A program made the translations under genes and the position numbers. Shown in pieces: positions 11,127 to 22,171 of a stretch of DNA of 64,000 bases. The notes below the pieces were generated by a model. The model ran no database searches. It was not told the origin of the DNA and was given only the letters and a program-made list of their open reading frames with translations. The stretch is taken from the NCBI GenBank assembly GCA_039654915.1, contig CM077594.1, positions 47,445,001-47,509,000 on the forward strand, written 5' to 3'. Origin of the DNA: Aquilaria yunnanensis (lineage: Eukaryota > Streptophyta > Magnoliopsida > Malvales > Thymelaeaceae). Each line of letters starts with the position of its first letter. Within the stretch, counting starts at the first letter, position 1.

Positions 11127-11917
11127 GTGAAAGTGGAGGAAGAACACTAAGGGATCAAGTGTCTTGCCTGTTTTGTGTTTTCTCAGAGGGAGGAAAATGC
11201 CCATCCTTTACCCAGTCCCATTTCCTAGTATTTATAGGAGTAGCTGGTCCTTTCAGATCATGACACGTGTTCGGTCGGATTTGATCTGTAGTTTTGGACC
11301 TAGGGGACAGGCAGCCGTTGGCAGGCTCCTTTAGCCCTGGACCCGGACGGGTTGTGTCAGGATGGGGGCGGCTGCGGCGTGTCAGTTCGCCGTTCAGATG
11401 TGACGTGTAGGGCTTGTGGGCGACATGTCAGAGGCTCCTTAAATGCTCATACCGTACTCCCGAGGTCCCCTGGGCGAGGTCGCCCTTCGGTGCGTGCACC
11501 CTCTTCGGATTCTATCCGTCCTTTGGTGCGAGCACCTCCTTTGGGATCTATCCCACAGTTCTGGGAGTTCCCTTGATGAACACCTTCTTCGGGACTCACA
11601 CCCATAGTTAGGGGATACCCTTGCTCAGGTGTTTCTTGTTCGGCGAAGATCCTCTTCGGGGCCTCTGCCTTCGGGGGAGATTCTCCCTTGCTTCAGAGAG
11701 ATGGCTCTCTTACCCGGAGGCAGTCAGTTTGGCCCCTCGATGGAGACGGTGTTGTCCTCGAAATTCCTGACGAGCTAACCGAAGTCTCGAGCTCATAGTG
11801 TTTGACTTTGCACCTTCCGAGGTCCGTAAAAAGATCCTCTCTTGGGTAACGTCAGACTCCTCGGCCAATATTTTGGCAGGGAGTTACTACTGAGGAGGCA
11901 ATAGCCTTTGGCTATCT
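10945..11917 (-). repeat. 5' LTR of C2
   Basis: A 973-bp LTR, equal in length to 8282-9254. Its outer end reads CTATCT where the partner has CTATCA, so the terminal CA has changed to CT. The last codons of the antisense ORF lie in it at 10945-11126. Confidence 0.92.
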
Positions 11918-11937
11918 CACTTAGGAGGTGCCTAACA

Positions 11938-13853
11938 CCTACTCATCATCCTCAAAGCATATGAGACATCGAGACGAGTACATATCATGGCATACATGAT
12001 AGATCCAATTGCTGAGGCATATGGAATCTTACTCATGCGCTCTCTCTCCTCGGGTGTACTCGGACACTGAGATCTAGAAAGAGTTATACCATGTGACATG
12101 GGAAAGAATCCTTTCCTAGAATCCTGCATGATAAACCTCTTTAGCACTTTCTCAATGTATGTACTTTGACTTAGGCCATGAAGCTTCCTAGATCTATCTC
12201 TATAAATCCTGATGCCTAACGTATAGGCTGCTTCACCCAAGTCCTTCATAGAGAAACATTTCCCTAGCCAAGTCTTCACAGACTATAGCTCAGGAATGTC
12301 ATTCCCGATGAGTAGTATGTCATCTACATACAACACCAAGAAGACAATAGCGCTCCCACTAACCTTCTTGTAGACACAAGGTTCATCTTCATTTTTTATG
12401 AAACAAAACTCTTTGATTGCTTCAGTCCATAAATGGACCTTTGCAACTTGCACACTTTATTGGCATTCTCAGGAGTGACAAAACCCTCAGGTTGTGTCAT
12501 GTACACATCCTCAAGTAGCTTTCCATTTAGGAATGCAGTTTTGACGTCCATTTTCCATATCTCATAATCATAGTGTGCAGGAATAGCGAACAAAATTTGG
12601 ATGGATTTAAGCATAGCAACTGGTGAAAAAGTTTCATCATAGTCAATACCATGAATTTGCTTGAAACCTTTTTCAACCAATCATCCCTTAAAGGTAATCA
12701 CGATCCATGTCAGTTTTCTTCTTGAAAACCCATTTGCACCCTATGGGTTTCACCCCTTCAGGTGGGTCAACCAAAGTCCATACTTGGTTTTCGTGCATGG
12801 ATTCCATCCCGGACTTCATGGCCACTAGCCGCTTCTTAGAGTCTGGCCCTAACATAGCTTTTTGGTAGGTAGTGGGCTCATCCTAATCCATAAGCATCAC
12901 ATCACCAGTGTGAGTTATGAGAAATCCATATCTCTCAGGCTCACGCCGAATCCTACCAGACCTACGTGGGCTCTGTGCTATAGGAACAGACTCTTGAACC
13001 ACAACATCTTGTGGTGCCTGTTTAGGTTCCATTTTAGGTTCAATGACTCCTTGTTGTTCTTGAATTTCTTCAAGTTCTACTTTCCTCCCACTAGTTCCTT
13101 TAGAGATAAACTCTTTCTCCAAAAAGACACCAGTTCGAGCAACAAACACTTTTGCTTAGAAGGGTTGTAGAAATAGTAACCCTTTGTTTGTTTGGGATAC
13201 ACAACCAAAAGGCATTTCTGAGATTTGGGCCTTAGTTTGTCAGAGGATTGATGTTCCACATAAGTGTCACAGACCCAAATCTTCATAAAAGACAAATTTG
13301 GGACGCCTCCCACTCCATATCTCATATGGTGTCTTTTCAACCAATTTAGATGGAACTCGATTTAGTGTAAAAGCGGTTGTCTCAAGAGCATGCCCCCAAA
13401 AGGAGTTTGGAAGGTCAGCTTGACTCATCATGGAGTGAACCATGTCTAACAGAGTTCGATTTCTCCTTTTAGATACACCATTCCATTAAGGTGTACTTGG
13501 TGGAGTGAGTTGTGATACTATACCACACTTCTTTAGATAGTCAAGGAATTCTCGATCCAAGTACTCTCCACCTCGATCTGATCGAAGCACTTTGATAGTC
13601 TTCTCGAGTTGATTCTATACTTCATTCTTGAATTCTTTGAACTTTTCAAAGGATTCTGACTTGTGTCTCATGAGATACACATAGCCATATTTTCTGAAGT
13701 CATTAGTAAAAGTAATGAAGTATTGGAAACCTCTTCTAGCATGTGTAGACATAGGGCCACATACATCACTATGTATGAGTCCTAGTAAGTCATTAGCCCT
13801 ATGAATGGGGCTTTCATCTTCTTGCCCAACAAACATGAATCACATGTCTCATA
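11938..13853 (-). pseudogene. Copia B RT and integrase core
   Basis: Read right to left, this encodes the integrase after its zinc-binding part (LLGLIHSDVCGP, FITFT, then the SDRGGEY region near 13560-13590 and the NG..ERRNRTLL segment near 13440-13490), the linker and the RT: GCKWVFKKK, DYDETFSPV, MDVKTAFLNG, YGLKQ, YVDDILLIGND (about 12300-12340) and MKDLGEAAYTLGI. These would make and insert element cDNA. Compared with A, 37 bp are missing just after YGLKQ, with GCAA at both edges, which shifts the frame. Stops and another frameshift near 13820-13850 also occur. It continues at 2261 and at 22172. Confidence 0.87.
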
Positions 13854-15267
13854 TGTTAGTGCTGTGCCCAAAAGCCAATCATGAGATGATTGTATTTTTG
13901 CACAATGAGTCATGATATTTTATTAAGGCATTAATCCAGCAATTATATCTGTTGTTTTGTTTCTGCGTAACTTAACAAACATAATTGTAACCCTAGAATA
14001 AAGATATTCTTAAACGTCCCTGGTCTAGTATTATTGTGGAGTGGGTTGCAATAATACATAACGACTAGCATATGTGGAGACTAATATGAGATATGTAGTC
14101 TACATATGGGTACAAGTTGGAGAACTTGTGTACTGGACCGACCCACCATGAGAACACTTCATGGATCATTATATGAGTGTCATAAGTGATTATCATAGTG
14201 ATCGTGGTATATGTAGTCCTTTGACCTAACATCATCAAGGTTCCTTACATGTGAGTCACATACTTTGATACTTTCCTTTGTTGCTCGTAACAGAGTGAAC
14301 TAGAATGAGGTCATTGGGTATGTCACATATCATGCAGAAGGATTTGTATGATCAAGATGGGATTTGTCCCTCCTATGTAACGGGAGTGGTATCTTCGAGC
14401 CCCTTGACAGAGTGAGACTTAGAAAATGCATGGCCATGCTCCGATGAGTTGATATACGATATCAATGTCATCAATTTAAGTTGCTCTACTCGGTAATCAA
14501 GAAACCAAAGATTGGGCTATACGAGAGTGACACATTCCATGTCTCGTGCTTAGTCTTGATATCTTGGACAAAGGGACAATGGCATATATCGGTGATGATC
14601 ATAAAGGTTTAGTCGATTCACCGACAATCTTGTCACTTGGGTAGCAATGATGTGTTGCTAGACACCGCTCATTGCTTATGATCATAAATGTGATTTATGA
14701 TCATTGCCAACGTGATAAGAGCCTATTGTGTCGCACAGATAGAGCTATTTGGATCATTAGAGTGCATGGGCTAATTATTTGGGTTATGGTTTCACTTTAA
14801 TTTTGTATTAATAATGGACCCAAGAGTTGAGCCATTATTAAGCCTGAAATTAAATCCTAATTGGATTAGGGCTTTGAAACCCATTAGGCCTGGAAGTTGA
14901 GTGTCACTATAAATACAACTTCTAGTGAGAAATTCACAGGTCTCCTTGCCCTAGCCTCCCAAAAGGACTGCCGCACTCTTCTCTTAAAATTCCTTGGAGG
15001 ACACAAGCTAGCACTGCGAGCGCAAGAGAAACGCATCTGCCGGGACGTGGTGGAAGCGTGGTGATCCTGATAGGCTCGTGTGGTTACCATATAGAGCCTG
15101 AGCACGTGAACTGTTCAGGTTTTGTGATTTGACTCTACAGTTGAGTGAGAGATCTCAACCAAAAATTAGGTATGAAATTTTTGAACACCTGGTTTACCCC
15201 GTTTCACTTGGATCCTGGAGGGTTTCGGTTAAATTCTGCTACGCTGTTTGGCTCCCGAAACCCAACG
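13854..15267 (+). repeat. 5' LTR of copia A
   Basis: A 1414-bp LTR beginning TGTTAGTG and ending CCCAACG, where other copies end CCCAACA, so the terminal CA is mutated. Its 3' edge abuts the primer binding site. Confidence 0.94.
14908..14915 (+). promoter_or_regulatory. TATA box in the copia A 5' LTR
   Basis: TATAAATA lies about 360 bp before the LTR end, in an AT-rich stretch conserved in all eight LTR copies. It is the likely core promoter for the genomic RNA. Confidence 0.65.
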
Positions 15268-15268
15268 G

Positions 15269-15280
15269 TGGTATCAGAGC
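15269..15280 (+). other. Primer binding site of copia A
   Basis: TGGTATCAGAGC directly follows the 5' LTR and is complementary to the 3' end of plant initiator tRNA-Met, the standard copia primer. Confidence 0.95.
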
Positions 15281-16811
15281 TACTGGTGAAACCCTAAATC
15301 AGGATTGATGTTGAATCGCATGATGTTATGTGTTCAGTTGCTTTTCGAGCATGATTAATTTGATTGGTTCATGTTGCATGAAATTGGAACTCGTAATGGA
15401 CATATGAGATGTATGAAGAAACGACACAAATTGGTTAATGAGATTAACCTGAAATTGATAGGTATGAGATACCTATATGGATTAGGATTCTTGCAATAGT
15501 TGCAAAAACCCTAGGTTTGTTCGGATTAGGCCTGTTCGGGCACCGAAAGTAAGGTATTTTTGGTGGCTCGAATGGAGGAGTCTCGAGTGCCTACTTGGTC
15601 GAAATAGAAGATTTCGGGCTAAGCAATTGTAATACAATTTTTTGCACCGGGGGGCAGCGCCCCCCGCAAGGGCGGCTCCCTTTGACCCCGTCCGATGACC
15701 GGTCAGGGGAACCACCGCCCGCTGACCGGCCAGCGGGACCGCCGTATGCGAAGCGCCACATAAATAAAAACTATTTAATCAACTCGTGAAAATTGGCATG
15801 CATGTCTGTTGAATAAGATTTGACATGATATGCTTATTCGTGTTTGAAGCATGGTGCATGGTTATAGCCCTTGATTGGTTGTACTTGTAAATACGGCCTG
15901 TGAGTCATGCCTTCTCTTATCACTCTTATTGTACATTCTCTTCTCACCTTACTCCCCTCGAATGTAACTCGAGGTTTCTATTATTGATGTAATGGTGCAT
16001 TATGGGATCATCCAAGGTGGTATGTCTAAGGATCATCCAAGGACGTATGTCCAAGGAGGTGACAACAAAAGGGCAGCCAAGAAAGGAAGAGAAGGAGCTT
16101 GTGAATACTCTTTTTCTTTTCTTAGGCTTTTATGATATTCTCATTGGCTTGAGAATATCGCATAGTTTGGGCTATAACCATGTCATATTTACTTTCTTGA
16201 ATGCATGAGATGCATGTTTTATATTTGTTTGTGATGCATGTATAAGACAACCGGAGATAACAAATTGGTGAGATCAAAAGAAAAAATGCCTGAAATAGAT
16301 ATTAAGTCATCAAATGTGATGCCTTCCAAATGTTGGCACTCGTCAAGACTTTGATCAACATTAGGTGGGTTTGCCAAAGCGAAGCACCTATGTTCATCTT
16401 GGGAAGGCGCGATGTGATAATAGTGATATCCAAACAGCTAACTTTGGGTTCGACTTAACTAAGTCATCCTAATAGGATTAGGGACTTAGAGGCATAGAGT
16501 TGGGCTTAAGTTCATGAGTTGAGCTTGGACAAGTGTTGTTCACCCAACTATCCAAGAGTTGCATGGGATGCAATTGGCAAGGAGTTGCCTACCTAAATAA
16601 CTGTAACTTTAGAAACAAGCCAAAGCTGACTCAGGTTGTGGTCAAATATGGATCTTGGCCCACTAGAATACCTTAGCGCTGAGGTGTTCCGAACTAATAT
16701 CGAGGGTTATTATTTTGAGGAAAATAGTGGGAGTATCATTTAATAAAAGTCCTTATTAAATGAATTAAAATACATGACTCTTATACTGCATATTTACTGT
16801 TGTAGATAACC
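15281..16811 (+). other. 5' leader of copia A
   Basis: About 1.5 kb of untranslated leader between primer site and gag. It is mostly AT-rich, but 15645-15745 is a GC-rich island with palindromes, matched at about 24586-24710 in B. Short open frames here do not resemble proteins and do not agree with B. It probably holds RNA packaging or translation signals, but that is inference. Confidence 0.7.
15696..15737 (+). other. GC-rich palindrome and hairpin in the copia A leader
   Basis: TGACCGGTCA (15696-15705) is self-complementary. Just after it, CCCGCTG (15718-15724) and CAGCGGG (15731-15737) form a 7-bp stem with loop ACCGGC. Both features share the ACCGG core with element B. Confidence 0.6.
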
Positions 16812-18092
16812 ATGGCACAAAACACATCGACACTTTCGTTGCGATCGATCCTTGAAAAGGAAAAACTGAATGGGACCAACTTTCTCAAATGGTACCGAAA
16901 CTTGAGGATAGTCCTCAAACAAGATAGAAAGGTTTATGTCCGAGAGCAGCCCAGTCCGAATGAGCCTGCTGCCACTACTCCAAGAGCTGAAAGGGATGCT
17001 CACAAGAAGCATTCTGATGATGCTTTCGATGTTGCATGCCTCATGCTTATTACCATGGAATCTGAGCTTCAGAAGCAACATGAGAACATGGGAGCGTTCG
17101 ATATGATCGAACATCTCAAAATGCTTTTCCAAGAGCAAGCTAGGCATGAGAGGTTTGAGACCTCTAAGGCATTGTTTCAGTGCAAGATGTCTGAGGGAAG
17201 TCCCGTGGGTCCTCATGTGCTCAAGATGATTGGGTACATTGAGAATCTTGAGAATTTGGGATTTGCTCTTCAGAACGAGTTGGCTATAGATGTAGTCTTG
17301 CAATCGTTGCCTGAAAGCTACAGTCAGTTCATCATGAACTATAACATGAATGACCTTGACAAGACCCTTCCTGAATTGCTCAACATGTTGAGAACTGCTG
17401 AGCAAAACCTTAAGAATGCTAACCCCATTTTGATGGTTCAAAAGGGCAAGGGAAAAGGAAAATCCAACAAGAAGAAGGATAAAGCTAATGGAAAGTCCAA
17501 TGCTAGTTCTTCTTCAGCTGCACTGAAACCAAAGGGTGGTGTGGCAAAGGAAGGGGAGTGCTTCCATTATAAGCAACCTGGACATTGGAAGCGTAACTGC
17601 AAGCTTTATCTTGAAGAACTTGCTAAGGAAAAGGGAAGTAAGACTTCCACTTCTGGTATTCTTGTTATAGAGGCTAACTTTTCTACTTCCTCATCTTGGG
17701 TATTGGATACTGGATATGGATCTCATATTTGTGCAAATGTGCAGGATCTAAGTAGAAGTAGAAGATTGGCCCAAGGTGAAGTGGACTTACGTGTTGGAAA
17801 TGGAGCAAGGGTTGCTGCCTTAGCCGTAGGGACTTATGTTCTCACTTTACCTAGTGGATTAGTTTTAGAATTAGACAACTGCTACTTTGTGCCTGCTATT
17901 AGTAGAAATTTGATTTCTGTTTCTTGTTTGGACAAGAAAGGGTTTTCATTTATAATAAAGGACAAATGTTGTTCTATTTATTTGAATGAAATCTTTTATG
18001 GTAGTGCTCAACTTAGCAATGGGTTGTATGTTCTAAACCTCGAAGATCCAATCTATAATGTGAATACCAAGAAGGTTAGATTGAATTATTAG
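16812..18092 (+). pseudogene. Copia A gag and protease
   Basis: A 426-codon frame starts with MAQNTSTLSLRSILEKEKLNG, the typical start of this copia gag, and runs through the capsid region and a Lys/Gly-rich stretch to a zinc knuckle (CFHYKQPGHWKRNC, about residue 252) whose second Cys is Tyr. The B copy keeps Cys there. Protease follows with LDTGYGSHIC (about residue 297), the catalytic Asp present. Gag forms the particle and protease cuts the polyprotein. A TAG at 18090-18092 ends the frame before integrase, which continues in the same frame, so this is a point nonsense mutation. Confidence 0.9.
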
Positions 18093-18697
18093 ATTCCAAC
18101 CTATCTCTGGCACTGTCGCTTGGGCCATATAAATGAGACCCGCATATCCAAGCTCCATAAGGATGGACTCTTGGACTCATTTGATTTTGAATCATATGAG
18201 ACATGTGAGTCATGTTTGTTGGGCAAGATGACCAAAGCCCCATTCACAGGGCAAAGTGAAAGGGCTAATGACTTACTAGGACTCATACATAGTGATGTAT
18301 GTGGCCCTATGTCTACACAAGCTAGAGGAGGTTTCCAATACTTCATTACTTTCACTGATGACTTGAGCAGATATGGCTATGTGTATCTTATGAGACACAA
18401 GTCAGAATCCTTTGAAAAGTTCAAAGAATTCAAGAATGAAGTAGAGAATCAACTCGGGAAGAGTATCAAAGTGCTTCAATCAGATCGAGGTGGAGAGCAC
18501 TTGGATCGAGAATTCCTTGACTATCTAAAGGATTGTGGTATAGTATCACAACTCACTCCACCAGGTACACCTCAATGGAATGGTGTATCTGAAAGGAGAA
18601 ATCGAACTCTGTTAGACATGGTTCACTCTAAGATAAGTCAAGCTGACCTTTCAAACTCTAGAGACAGCCGCTTTTACACTAAACCGAGTTCCATCTA
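18093..18697 (+). pseudogene. Copia A integrase
   Basis: The frame resumes with WHCRLGH and H...CESCLLGK, the HHCC zinc-binding domain, then the catalytic core with Asp in LIHSDVCGP, Asp in LQSDRGGEH and Glu in NGVSERRNR. Integrase inserts element DNA into the chromosome and gives the 5-bp duplications seen here. After ADLSNS, 17 bp present in B are missing, with CTC at both edges, so the frame shifts and stops at 18696-18698. Confidence 0.9.
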
Positions 18698-20267
18698 AAT
18701 CGGTTCAAAAGACACCATATGAGATATGGAGTGGGAGGCGTCCCAATTTGTCTCTTATGAAGATTTGGGGCTGTGGCGCCTATGTGAAATGTCAATCCTC
18801 TGACAAACTAGGGCCCAAATCTCAAAAATGCCTTTTTGTTGGGTATCCTACAGAAACAAAGGATTACTTTTTCTACAATCCTTCTGAGCAAAAAGTGTTT
18901 GTTGCTCGAACTGGTGTCTTTTTAGAGAAAGAGTTTATCTCTAAAGAAATTAGTGGGAGGAAAGTAGAACTTGAAGAAATTCAAGAACAACAAGGAGACA
19001 TCAAACCTGAAATAGAACCTGAACAGACACCACAAGATGTTGTGGTTCAAGAGTCTGTTCCTGTAGCACAGAGCCCATGTAGGTCTGGTAGGATTCGGCA
19101 TGAGCCTGAGAGATATGGATTTCTCATGACTCACACTAGTGATGTGATGCTCATGGATCAGGATGAGCCCACAACCTACCAACAAGCTATGTCGGGGCCT
19201 GACTCTGAGAAGTGGCTAGTGGCCATGAAATACGAGATGGAATCCATGTATGAAAACCAAGTATGGACTTTGGTTGACCCACCTAAAGGGGTAAAACCCA
19301 TAGGTTGCAAATGGGTTTTCAAGAAGAAAACTGACATGGATGGTAATGTGATTACCTTTAAGGGACGATTGGTTGAAAAAGGTTTCAAGCAAATTCATGG
19401 TATTGACTATGATGAAACATTTTCACCAGTTGCTATGCTTAAATCCATCTGAATTTTGTTTGTTATTGCTGCACACTATGATTATGAGATATGGCAAATG
19501 GATGTCAAAACTGCATTCCTAAATGGAAAGCTACTTGAGGATGTGTACATGACACAACCTGAGGGTTTTGTCACTCCTGAGAATGCCAATAAAGTGTGCA
19601 AGTTGCAAAGGTCCATTTATGGACTGAAGCAAGCTTCTCGAAGTTGGAATCTTCATTTTGATGATGCAATCAAAGACTTTGGTTTTATCAACAAGGAAGA
19701 TGAACCTTGTGTCTACAAGAAGGTTAGTGGGAGCACTATTGTCTTCTTGGTGTTGTATGTAGATGACATACTGCTCATCGGGAATGACATTCCTGAGCTA
19801 CAGTCTGTGAAGACTTGGCTGGGGAAATGTTTCTCTATGAAGGACTTGGGTGAAGCAGCCTATGTGTTAGGAATCAAGATTTATAGAGATAGATCTAGAA
19901 AGCTTCTTGGCCTAAGTCAAAGTACATATATTGACAAGCTGCTAAAGAGGTTTAGCATGCAAGATTCCAACAAAGGATTCTTGCCCATGTCACATGGTAT
20001 CACTCTTTCTAGATCTCAGTGTCCGAGTACACCCGAGGAGAGAGAGCGCATGAGTAAGATTCCATATGCCTCAGCAATTAGATCTATCATGTTTGCCATG
20101 ATATGTACTCATCCTGATGTCTCATATGCTTTGAGCATGACGAGTAGGTACCAATCGAACCCCGGTGAAAGTCACTGGATAGCTGTTAAGAACATCCTTA
20201 AGTACTTACGAAGGACTAAGGATGCATTCTTGGTATTTGGAGGTGAAGATGAGCTCGTTGTAAGGGG
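18698..20267 (+). pseudogene. Copia A integrase C-terminus and reverse transcriptase
   Basis: In the shifted frame this gives the integrase tail (KTPYEIWSGRRPN, the SRRSGR-like basic linker near 19080) and then RT with GCKWVFKKK, DYDETFSPV, MDVKTAFLNG, YGLKQASRSW, the catalytic YVDDILLIGND (about 19757-19790) and DLGEAAYVLGI. A TGA at 19450-19452 stands where B has Gln (CAA); an Arg CGA is the likely ancestor. One base is missing near 20267 in the YTDASF region, moving the remainder to another frame. Confidence 0.9.
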
Positions 20268-20743
20268 TTCACTGATGCAAGCTTCCAATCCGATAAGGAT
20301 GATTTTAGATCGCAATCTAGTTATGTGTTTTGTATTGGTGGTGGTGCTGTGAGCTGGAAGAGTTCAAAGCAAGAGACAGTAGCTGACTCTACAACAGAAT
20401 CTGAGTACATTGCCGCCTCTGATGCTGCGAAGGAGGCAGTTTGGATCAAGAAGTTCATCATTGAACTTGGAGTGGTTCCAAGCATTGTCGACTCGATAGA
20501 GCTCTATTGTGACAATAATGGAGAAATCACACAGGCTAAGGAACCTCGATCTCACCAGCGATCCAAACATATACTCCGACGCTATCATCTGATCAAGGAG
20601 ATCATCGAGAGGGGTGATGTAAGGATATGTATGTCTTCGACAGACAGCAACACTGCTGATCCACTAACAAAGCCCCTTACGCAGCAAAAGCATGATAGCC
20701 ATCTAGGTCCGTTAGTATTAGATACATGGATGATTGGCTTTAG
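20268..20743 (+). pseudogene. Copia A RNase H
   Basis: After the one-base loss, the frame encodes SWKSSKQETVADSTTESEYIA, YCDNNG and DPLTKPLTQQKHDSH, the copia RNase H with Asp/Glu active-site residues. One T is missing near 20702 relative to B; without it the frame overruns into the LTR. Aligned to B, the original stop is TAG at 20741-20743. Confidence 0.87.
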
Positions 20744-20748
20744 TGCAA

Positions 20749-20757
20749 GTGACAGAT
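20749..20757 (+). other. Degraded polypurine tract of copia A
   Basis: GTGACAGAT stands just before the 3' LTR, where B has GTGGGAGAT. The GG to AC change breaks the purine run. Confidence 0.65.
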
Positions 20758-22171
20758 TGTTAGTGTTGTGCCCAAAAGCCAATCATGTGATGACTGTATT
20801 TTAGCACATTGAGTCATGATATTTTATTAAGGCATTAATCCAGCAATTATGTTTGTTGTTTTGTTTCTGCGTAACTTAACAAACATAATTGTAACCCTAG
20901 AATAATGATATTCTAAAATGTCCCTGGTCTAGTATTATTGTGGAGTGGGTTGCAATAATACATAACGACTAGCATATGTGGAGACTAATATGAGATATGT
21001 AGTCTACATATGGGTACAAGTTGGAGAACTTGTGTACTGGACCGACCAACCATGAGAACACTTCATGGATCGTTATATGAGTGTCATAAGTGATTCTCAT
21101 AGTGATCATGGTATATGTAGTCCTTTGACTTAAGATCATCAAGGTTCCCTATATGTGAGTCACATACTTTGATACTTTCGTTTGTTGCTCGTAACTGAGT
21201 GAACTAGAAGGAGGTCATTGGGTATGTCACATATCATGCGGAGTGATTTGTATGACCAAGATGGGATTTGTCCCTCCTATGTAATGGGAGTGATATCTTC
21301 GGGCCCCTTGATAGAGTGAGACTTAGAAAATGCAAGGCCATGCTCCGATGAGTTGATATACGATATCAATGTCATCAGTTTAAGTTGGTCTACTTGGTAA
21401 TCAAGAAACCAAAGATTGGGCTATACAAGAGTGACACATTCCATGTCTCGTGCTTTGTCTTGATATCTTGGACAAAGGGACAATGGCATATATCGGTGCT
21501 GATCATAAAGGTTTAGTCGATTCACCGACAATCTTGTCACTTGGGTAGCAATGATGTGTTGCTAGACACCGCTCATTGCTTATGATCATAAACGTGATTT
21601 ATGATCATTGCCAACGTGATAAGAGCCTATTGGGTCGCACACATAGAGCTATTTGGATCATTAGAGTGCATGGGCTAATTATTTGGGTTATGGTTTCACG
21701 TTAATTTCGTATTAATAATGGGCCCAAGAGTTGAGCCATTATTAAGCCCGAAATTAAATCCTAATTGGATTAGGACTTTGAAACCCATTAGGCCTGGAAG
21801 TTGAGTCTCACTATAAATACAACTTCTAGTGAGAAATTCATGGGCCTCCTTGCCCTAGCCTCCCAAAAGGACAGCCGCACTCTTCTCTTAAAATTCCTTG
21901 GACGACGCAAGGTAGCACTGCGAGCGCAAGAGAAACGCATCTGCTGGGACGTGGTGGAAGCGTGGTGATCCCGAGAGGCTCGTGTGGATACCATAGAGAG
22001 CCTGAGCATGTCAACTGTTCAGGTTTTATGATTCGACTCTACAGTTGAGTGAGAGATCTCAACCGAAAATTAGGTATGAAATTTTTGAACACCTGGGTTA
22101 CCCCGTTTCACTTGGATCCTGGAGGGTTTCGGTTAAATTCTGCTACGCTGTTTGGCTCCTGAAACCCAACA
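20758..22171 (+). repeat. 3' LTR of copia A
   Basis: A 1414-bp LTR beginning TGTTAGTG and ending CCCAACA, the same length as the 5' LTR. Copia B sequence follows directly at 22172 with the duplicated TCATA. Confidence 0.95.

Larger units (their letters stand above)
8282..11917 (-). mobile_element. C2: compact non-autonomous Tat-like gypsy element carrying only the antisense ORF
   Basis: Two 973-bp direct repeats (8282-9254 and 10945-11917) enclose a 1690-bp interior and are flanked by a perfect CACTT duplication (8277-8281 and 11918-11922). On the minus strand the order is 5' LTR, primer site, short interior, polypurine tract, 3' LTR. The interior has no gag or pol; it keeps only the first exon of the antisense gene also present in C1. 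The LTRs differ at about 20 positions counted by eye (about 2%). By sequence similarity and shared signals it is a deletion derivative of a C1-like element, able to move only with proteins supplied by a relative. Confidence 0.9.
2262..11937 (-). mobile_element. Large gypsy-type solo LTR (S4) with three nested insertions
   Basis: This LTR starts with TGTCACACC and ends with GCCTAACA, flanked by a perfect CCTAC duplication (2257-2261 and 11938-11942), so it is an independent insertion into copia B with no internal region: a solo LTR. Without its three guests (copia LTRs at 3590 and 6441, element C2 at 8282) it is about 3.19 kb, close to relatives at 31003-34248 (3246 bp) and 41487-44560 (3074 bp), which run in the opposite direction. 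It holds the 143-bp repeat array described separately. No coding sequence of its own was found in 2262-3584, 5010-6435 or 7863-8281. Confidence 0.9.
13854..22171 (+). mobile_element. Copia element A, both LTRs present, coding region decayed
   Basis: A is a plus-strand Ty1/copia element of 8318 bp with two 1414-bp LTRs and a perfect TCATA duplication (13849-13853 and 22172-22176). It carries primer site, long leader, gag, protease, integrase, RT, RNase H and polypurine tract in copia order. I count about 64 differences between the LTRs (about 4.5%). Its reading frame has one stop after the protease, a 17-bp deletion in integrase, a stop before RT and two single-base losses near the end. It was inserted into the integrase region of B, in the opposite direction. 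Confidence 0.95.

Noticed and set aside
15269..15280. Possible tRNA-related sequence at the primer binding sites
   Set aside because: Only the 12-18 bases complementary to a tRNA 3' end are present; no cloverleaf can be built around them, so they are primer sites and not tRNA genes.
16794..17441. 215-residue minus-strand ORF opposite copia A gag
   Set aside because: It is the shadow of the recognisable gag frame on the plus strand.
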